Of a DNA stretch of 64,000 bases, positions 58,801 through 64,000 are shown one piece after another. The position numbers and the translations under genes are program-made. Source of the DNA: Apoderus coryli. Taxonomy: Eukaryota; Arthropoda; Insecta; Coleoptera; Attelabidae. The stretch's first letter is position 1. Every line of letters begins with the position of its first letter. The notes below the pieces were generated by a model. That model was not told the DNA's origin. It made no database searches and saw nothing but the letters and a program-made list of their open reading frames with translations. The stretch is from contig OU452198.1 of assembly GCA_911728435.2 (NCBI GenBank), positions 39,833,902 through 39,897,901 of the forward strand, in the 5' to 3' direction.

Positions 58801-61800
58801 GTGCGAGACATAGTGGACAATGGGGACCTCAACATAATTTGTTCGAGCTCTATCACAATGAAATAATTTGTAATTTCTTGAGCTTATTCGCGGAACAGTC
58901 AGACGGAATCCTTCAAGCAGCTCAGGACAATCAATAACGCCATTAAACACTTTACAAACATTGCTTATGCATGCAAGATCCCGCCTCAATTGCAATGATT
59001 GCACACCAAATCTGACGGTTAGATAGCCATACACCACGCTCAGGATAACTAGCATCGGATTTAAAGCAAAGATACTTTACAAATTTGCGCTGTACTCCTT
59101 CGATGTTTTGCTTGTAACAACCATAGCAGGGATACCAGATCAGAGAGCAATATTCAAGTTTGGACCTGACGTACGCGAAGTACAGTTTTTTTAGCGTATT
59201 AATATTGCGAAAAGATCTGCCATTTCTAACGATGTAACCATATGCCTTGGATGCATTAGCTATCATCGTCATTATGTGTTCGCTAAAGGTAAAGCGCGAA
59301 TCGAACACAACACCAAGATCCCTGGTAGTTTCCACACGTGACAATGCAGCGTCATGAATCGTGTATTCAAAATCAATAGGGAACGTTCTCCTAGTATATG
59401 ACACAACTTTACACTTTACCGGGTTCAGCATAAGATTATTGGCATCACACCAATCCCCTAGCTAGCCCTTAATAATTTTTAAAAATCAACACTTACCTTC
59501 CCTCAAAGTTTTCTTTTTTGCGATGCTCATCTTTAATTTGTAATATTTGCAAATGAGACAAGTATGATCTCACCAATAATTTCATACCATCGCTTGTGCC
59601 TTTTTCATAACTAATTTTCGTTAAATCAACATTTTCTGGTTTAGCAAAGTATTTGGAAAAGTAACTTTCTAACGTTTTCTGCAAGACCAGACTAGCTGAA
59701 TTGCTGTCATTACCAATACTTGATGGCAGATATTCCAGAAATACCTTTGTGGGGAATTATTTTCGTAAGTAAATGTTAAATAAATCGCTCAAGCATTTTA
59801 CTCGTTACCTTAATCAATTTGGATAAATTCAAAGCTTTCTTCTCCAACACCAAAGTTACAAAAATGTTTGATAACAATTCAGGACAAACACTAATTAGCA
59901 ACACTGTCAATTCCGAGAACGCAGTAACTGCTTTTATCTTTTGCTGATAATTGTTATTTAGCGAGTAAGTAGTTTCAAATAGAAGATCCCAATTATCCAT
60001 TATAACTTCACTTAAAATATCATGAGACATCTGATCAAGATGTTTTTTGGCTTCAAATGGATTACATTTGTGAATATACAGAATGGATAATGCTAAATGT
60101 TTCTCAGGAGCTTTTTGAGAAGAGCTGCAAAAAAATATTGATAATTGAGGCATCAGTGTTTAAGCATGCGTAAATAACTTACTCGTTTGTTAACTTGTTC
60201 AATATGCTAATCAATTTATCAGTCGAATATTCACGTAAAATTTTACTCTTGAGAATCAACGATGGTAAATCGTTGTAACATTGTCTTTCCATTAAATCCA
60301 AAATAGATTCAGTGAAATTATTTCGTGAATTAGATCCAAAATATTTATCTGCATCCAAACCAGTCTTGATTTCTAACAGTATATGCTTTAAATAATGCAC
60401 TAAGCCTTTCGTACACTGCAAAAAAAAATAACACTAATAACTCTACGACATGATGATTCAGAACTAAGGAACCAACTATTTGATTTTTGAAAATATCTCC
60501 CTACGCTAGGATCTTTGAGGTCGTATTTAAACTTGGAACAGCACATATGGGTTCTGTCGACTTTGCTAAAAACTTGAAAACGTTTTGAACGATTTCAAAT
60601 GCTAGAATTATTCGAGCGATCAAGTCGGGCTCCGTATCCGCTGGTGTTTGGTAAATCACGGACTTTTCCTGTCCCACATAATGTATAGGCGTTAGATTGG
60701 CTGACGTAAAAGGGCACGAAACTGTTTATAGAAATACTGGCGACGGGCTTGTACAGAAAACTGTGCAGATATACCATAATGTTGAGGTAACATTTGCTGA
60801 CTTTCTCGAAAAACTGACCTATAAGCAAACGATCTGGTAGCCAGTATGGCCTAATCAAGTGATTAGTTACAATACTAGCCCATACGTTAACAAATCAACC
60901 TTGATGATGAATTCTAGGAAGTATAGCGTGAGGATTGTGCCATTTATTGTGACAATGGCCTTATCCAGCCATAAAAAGAACCATAAATAATTCAGTTGCT
61001 AATCGGCAACTAACAAAATTGCACCAGAAGTGTTGCTAATAATTAACTTGCAAAGGGATTGGACAATCTCACAGGTGGTAATCAAAAAGCTCAGGTTGTG
61101 GTCACTGAAGACCTCTTTTTCTAATTAGAACATTCTTACTATTCTTTCTACAGCAGTATCACGTGCTACTCTCACTAAATCGTTGATTAATGACTTAATG
61201 TGTTGGTTTGGTGGCACACACAGATCTAGAAAGGGTTTCTAGATCTGTGGTGGTACAGTGTTCCTGAAACAGTTGTGCATCAACTTTCGCGTTATAATTT
61301 ATTGCTCCACATACCAAATGCACTAAACGGTGGATACTAAGGTTAGCTAAACAGACAGTGACAGCTGTTACTGAACTGAAAATCGCCCTAAATAACGGCC
61401 TTTTATTGCTATGAATATTTGAAGTTGTTCAAAATGATTATCATAGTTCTGAATCACCATGTATAATTTGCTAGACAATAGTTATTTACCTAACAAGTGC
61501 AGAAAGTAGTATTTTTCTGCACGCAGTCATAGTTGATGTCATTCAAGTAAAAAACACTTTCCGCATGTGTTAGGTACAAATTTTTTCCCACGAGCACTAG
61601 GAAGCTCTAAGTACTTCTTTTAATGTGGATAAATAGGTATTAATATTTATGACTTATAACAAATCTAGCACTATCTGACTTTATATTAGTTACAGCAATA
61701 TTAAAAACAGTGCGGAAACGTAAGATTACAGCACTGAGTGCGATAATCTTTACAGCACTGAGTGCGGAAAAGTTTAACTTTGCGCAATTAAAAGAAATGC

Positions 61801-62018
61801 TGAAAAGTGCACTTTACCGCACGCTCGTAGAAGAATTGGTTTTTAAATGTTACAAAAAAAAAATGTTTATTAAAGAAAGAGTGAGAATAATCATATTTCC
61901 CACCTGATTGTTGCTTTGATCCTGGACCTTTTTAACGCGTTTCAAAACCTCACAAGGCGTAACTCGGGCCATTTTATAATATGGTATGGCAAGCATGTAG
62001 TCATCAATCTGTTGGCAC
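55805..62018 (-). CDS. C-terminal part of a helical host protein, possibly BLOC-2 subunit HPS3
   Basis: Seven exons on the minus strand join with consistent phases: 62018-61904, 60415-60183, 60124-59809, 59744-59497, 57673-57187, 56266-56143 and 56079-55805 (stop). They encode 598 residues; upstream exons lie past the LINE at 62188 or outside the window. The protein is mainly helical and Leu-rich, with no membrane segment or catalytic motif. Stretches such as YYKMARVTPCEVLKRV, DLPSLILKSKILREYSTDKL, KKALNLSKLIKVFLEYLPSS, KLLVRSYLSHLQ and NTCDAVLLLIDACPQCLLQF suggest an alpha-solenoid trafficking subunit. HPS3, which works in BLOC-2 in the formation of lysosome-related organelles such as eye pigment granules, fits the length and layout (propeller then solenoid), but I assign it from general likeness only. 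The gene is intact over its visible part; donors are GT throughout (GTGCGT after exon 5, GTGGTA after exon 6). Confidence 0.8.
56267..57186. other. Intron of the minus-strand gene with a GC-richer patch
   Basis: 56580-56760 is clearly less AT-rich than the rest (gttcggacgggatagtcgaa, gatcgcgcgcataacat). It has no ORF or tRNA fold and could be a piece of an LTR or other repeat. Confidence 0.35.
57834..57872 (+). mobile_element. MITE end, copy 3
   Basis: tccgctatgccacgaaatta followed by tttttcattt is the inverted-repeat end of the family at 25991 and 51602. Only about 40 bp are present, in an intron of the minus-strand gene. Confidence 0.6.
58540..59465 (-). pseudogene. LINE F: 3' part of RT in an intron
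   Basis: Minus frame 59431-58952 reads LNPVKCKVVSYTRR, RDLGVVFDSRFTFSEHI and RSKLEYCSLIWYP (palm end and thumb); 59055-58795 holds the C-terminal region (ISNVCKVFNGVIDCPELL). It resembles LINE D. It is truncated on its 5' side just downstream of the donor at 59496 and lies in the same orientation as the host gene. Confidence 0.8.
60490..61060 (-). pseudogene. DUF4817-type Tc1/mariner transposase relic in an intron
   Basis: The minus strand reads NVWASIV.NHLIRPYWLPDRL (cf. NVWCGILGNHIIGPLFIPGN), then SANLTPIHYV and YQTPADTEPDLIARIILAFE, the end of the catalytic domain and the C-terminal helix region of this family. There are several frame changes, and the N-terminus is absent. Confidence 0.6.
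61211..61257. mobile_element. P-like excision scar with GTGGYACA duplication
   Basis: GTGGCACA (61211-61218), then 31 bp consisting of CACAGATCTAGAAA, GGG and the inverted TTTCTAGATCTGTG, then GTGGTACA (61250-61257; 7 of 8 bases equal). Both halves equal the first 14 bases of the P-like element at 52924. Confidence 0.8.
61258..61903. other. Intron remainder, no gene seen
   Basis: Contains two direct copies of acagcactgagtgcg (61729 and 61753) and related gtgcgg/ccgcac strings, but no ORF of note. Confidence 0.4.
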
Positions 62019-62187
62019 CTGAAATTATCATCATCAGCACAAAAATACCAAGAACTCCCGTACTGTTTTAGAGTGAAATAAAATAAATATATATATATAG
62101 TGTGTTCCTTGTTAAGCTCAAAGCAGCTCAAAACATTTTGTTTGTCAAAATGCTTGCGTTCCTTTTATAAAATGGCATCGGTACAAC

Positions 62188-64000
62188 TTTTTTTTTTTTT
62201 TTTGAAAGGGTCCGTACGACTTAAGTCCCCGGTTTCACTGCAGCCTCATGGGCTTATTGTGAAAAATCCCCGTATATTATGCCACCCAATCCAGCAGCCC
62301 TGTACCCTCCACTAACTTGTGGAGTTCAGTTATGTGTTGGGTGTCAATATCTGCTGGCGCAATCAGCGAATGCCCAAAAATAGCGTGTCTTCTTCGTTGT
62401 AGAACTACACACTCACATATTACATGGTAAGCTGTTTCAACTGCCCCATTACACAATCTGCATTGCAGGTCCCCATTGTACAGCCCCATCTTATTTAGGT
62501 GGTCTCTCAGAGCGTAATGCCCAGTAAGGAGTCCCATAGTTATTCGCATCTGATTCCTGCTTAATGATAGCAGTTTTTCAGTGCGTTTTGTTGCGGCACC
62601 AGGTATAAACCTCTTCCCATGCTCCTGCTTGGGAATATGTTCCCAATATCTCTGGTGCTCGCTTTTGGCCCAGCACTTGAGGAGTTCCCACGCCGTTCTT
62701 TTAGACAAGCCCAGCGCAGGTTCCGTGCCAGTATATGTGGTTTCAGAGCCTTGTCTACCCAGCCAATCCGCTCTCTCGTTGCCTTCTATTCCCGAGTGCC
62801 CCGGGACCCACACTAGATTAACCCTGTTGTGGTCCGCCAAGGCCCTAAGTTCTGTTTGGCATTCCCATACCAGTTTGGTTGTAACGTTGGGGCTTCTCAG
62901 AGCCCTTAAGGCCGCCTGGCTATCTGAACATATATTGATTCGCTTGTTTGTATAAGCCCTCAATCTGTTTAGTTTTGCACATTGCAGAATTGCAAACGCT
63001 TCCGCTTGAAATACGGATGTGTTTTTCCCCAGTGAGAATCTTAGATTCGTGTTCCTTGTCTCACTGTATATTCCTGCACCACTTCCACTTTCGGTTTTTT
63101 TTTCGGTCTGTAAACCAGGTTATCCCTCTCAGTGTCCGTATGCAGTCTTTATCAAGAACTTCGCGGTCCACAATATGCACTTCGAAGTTTATGTCAAATT
63201 CAAATTTTGGTATGATGTGGTCCATGGGCATGTCTATGATGCCATCCCCAATGCATACGTCAATTTTGGTATGTCCCCGATAAGTGGGTACAGTTCCTAC
63301 CAACCCTCGCAGTCTAATGAATGCCGCCCCCGCCTCCATCCTTACCATGGGGTGGGAGGTTCAGCAATACTTCCATTGCGGCTGTCGAAGTAGTTCTAAA
63401 AGCGCCCATCATTGCTAAGCAGGCAAGCCTCTGCACCCTGCCCAACTCAGCAATGGCGGTATGCTGTTCCGTTTTCGTCCATCAAATCAGCGACGAGTCT
63501 GTTATCTCATAGGTCTAACTACCGCAGTGTACAACCAGTGCATCATCTTTGGATTTAGTCCCCATGTTTTCCCATGAGAGCGTCTGAGTAACATAAGCGT
63601 TCTCTCCGCTCTTGCTCTGGTTCTTTTAAGGTGTGCGGTCCAGGTAAGCTTTGAATCTAGAGTGACCCCTAAATACTTTACCTCCCCGGACATTTTTACG
63701 ATTTCACCTTGAAGATACAGTGGTCCTAGTCCCTCTGTTTTCTTCATCCTGGTGAAAGCGATCATTGCTGACTTTGACAGGCTCATTCTTAGTCCCTGTT
63801 CCAAAGTCCAGCTTGTTGCTATATCGAGGGCCCGTTGCATACGTTACCCTAACTATGCTATTGAACTTTCCCTGGACATGTATGACTAGGTCGTCTGCAA
63901 AGCCCAGAACCCATAATCCTTCATTGTCCAGAACTCTTAGCAACTCGTCTATAACAAGGTTCCACATCAGAGGAGATAGTACTCCCCCCTGCGGGCACCC
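62188..64000 (-). pseudogene. LINE G: RT and RNase H, runs off the right edge
   Basis: From the edge inward on the minus strand: GCPQGG near 63995, MWNLVIDELLRVLDNEGLWV and the active-site FADDLV (63967-63704), palm/thumb LSKSAMIAFTRMKKTEGLGP and VKYLGVTLDSKLTW (63840-63502), connection region (63348-63061), RNase H with CSDSQAALRAL and VPGHSGIEGNERADWLGRQG (62963-62277), and a Cys/His end [21 protein letters not shown] run of A on this strand (T run at 62188-62207) is the poly(A) tail. GCPQGGVLSPL plus RNase H is typical of the LOA/I/R1 side of the LINEs. RT and RNase H frames do not connect, so it is probably dead. Confidence 0.88.

Noticed and set aside
62581..62955. Plus-strand ORFs over 100 codons at 62581-62955 and 63019-63393
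   Set aside because: They are antisense shadows of the RNase H and connection regions of LINE G and resemble no protein.

Overview
This is an AT-rich, transposon-laden insect genomic window. The evidence is a spliced orthologue of the pair-rule gene paired (Pax3/7 group), spliceosomal introns with GT..AG borders, and a repeat set typical of arthropods: Tc1/mariner, mariner, pogo/Tigger and piggyBac relics, many jockey/LOA-like LINEs, P-like elements and hammerhead ribozymes of the Penelope-like type. The insect order cannot be fixed from the sequence alone.

Layout. 1-6800 is a composite element: two inverted arrays of a 164-bp tandem repeat (about 14.5 copies on the left, about 12 on the right) flank 2.4 kb that holds a Ulp1-type cysteine protease fused to a PHD-like zinc finger. 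7400-19560 is a graveyard of minus-strand LINE pseudogenes (four fragments), one Tc1/mariner relic split by a MITE, and a hammerhead motif. 19643-20231 is a near-perfect 280-bp-arm palindrome. 20840-22290 is a 723-bp tandem duplication. 22383-24429 is a complete DD41D Tc1/mariner transposon with an intact transposase ORF, inverted repeats of about 370 bp and TA duplications.

27124-51225 is paired (plus strand): seven coding exons, 516 codons plus stop, paired domain and Ser50 homeodomain. Its large introns hold a mariner, a pogo/Tigger and two further Tc1/mariner relics, LINE pieces, a possible tRNA-derived SINE and a second hammerhead. 52924-54885, just past paired, is a P-like transposon defined by its inverted ends, an exact 8-bp target duplication (GTATGATC) and a THAP-domain ORF of only 90 residues. 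It carries a third hammerhead (minus strand) and, nested inside it, a 25-bp P-type excision-like scar with its own 8-bp duplication. A second scar of the same family lies at 61211-61257.

55805-62018 (minus strand) is the 3' part of a host gene. Seven exons join in phase and encode the last 598 residues of a helical protein, possibly the BLOC-2 subunit HPS3; its 5' exons lie beyond the window. Its introns hold a LINE, a MITE end, a transposase relic and the second P-like scar. 62188-64000 is the 3' half of an RNase H-bearing LINE that runs off the right edge.

Only paired and the minus-strand helical-protein gene look like ordinary host genes. The most notable items are the inverted-satellite/Ulp1 element, the P-like family with its scars, the three hammerhead motifs and the palindrome.
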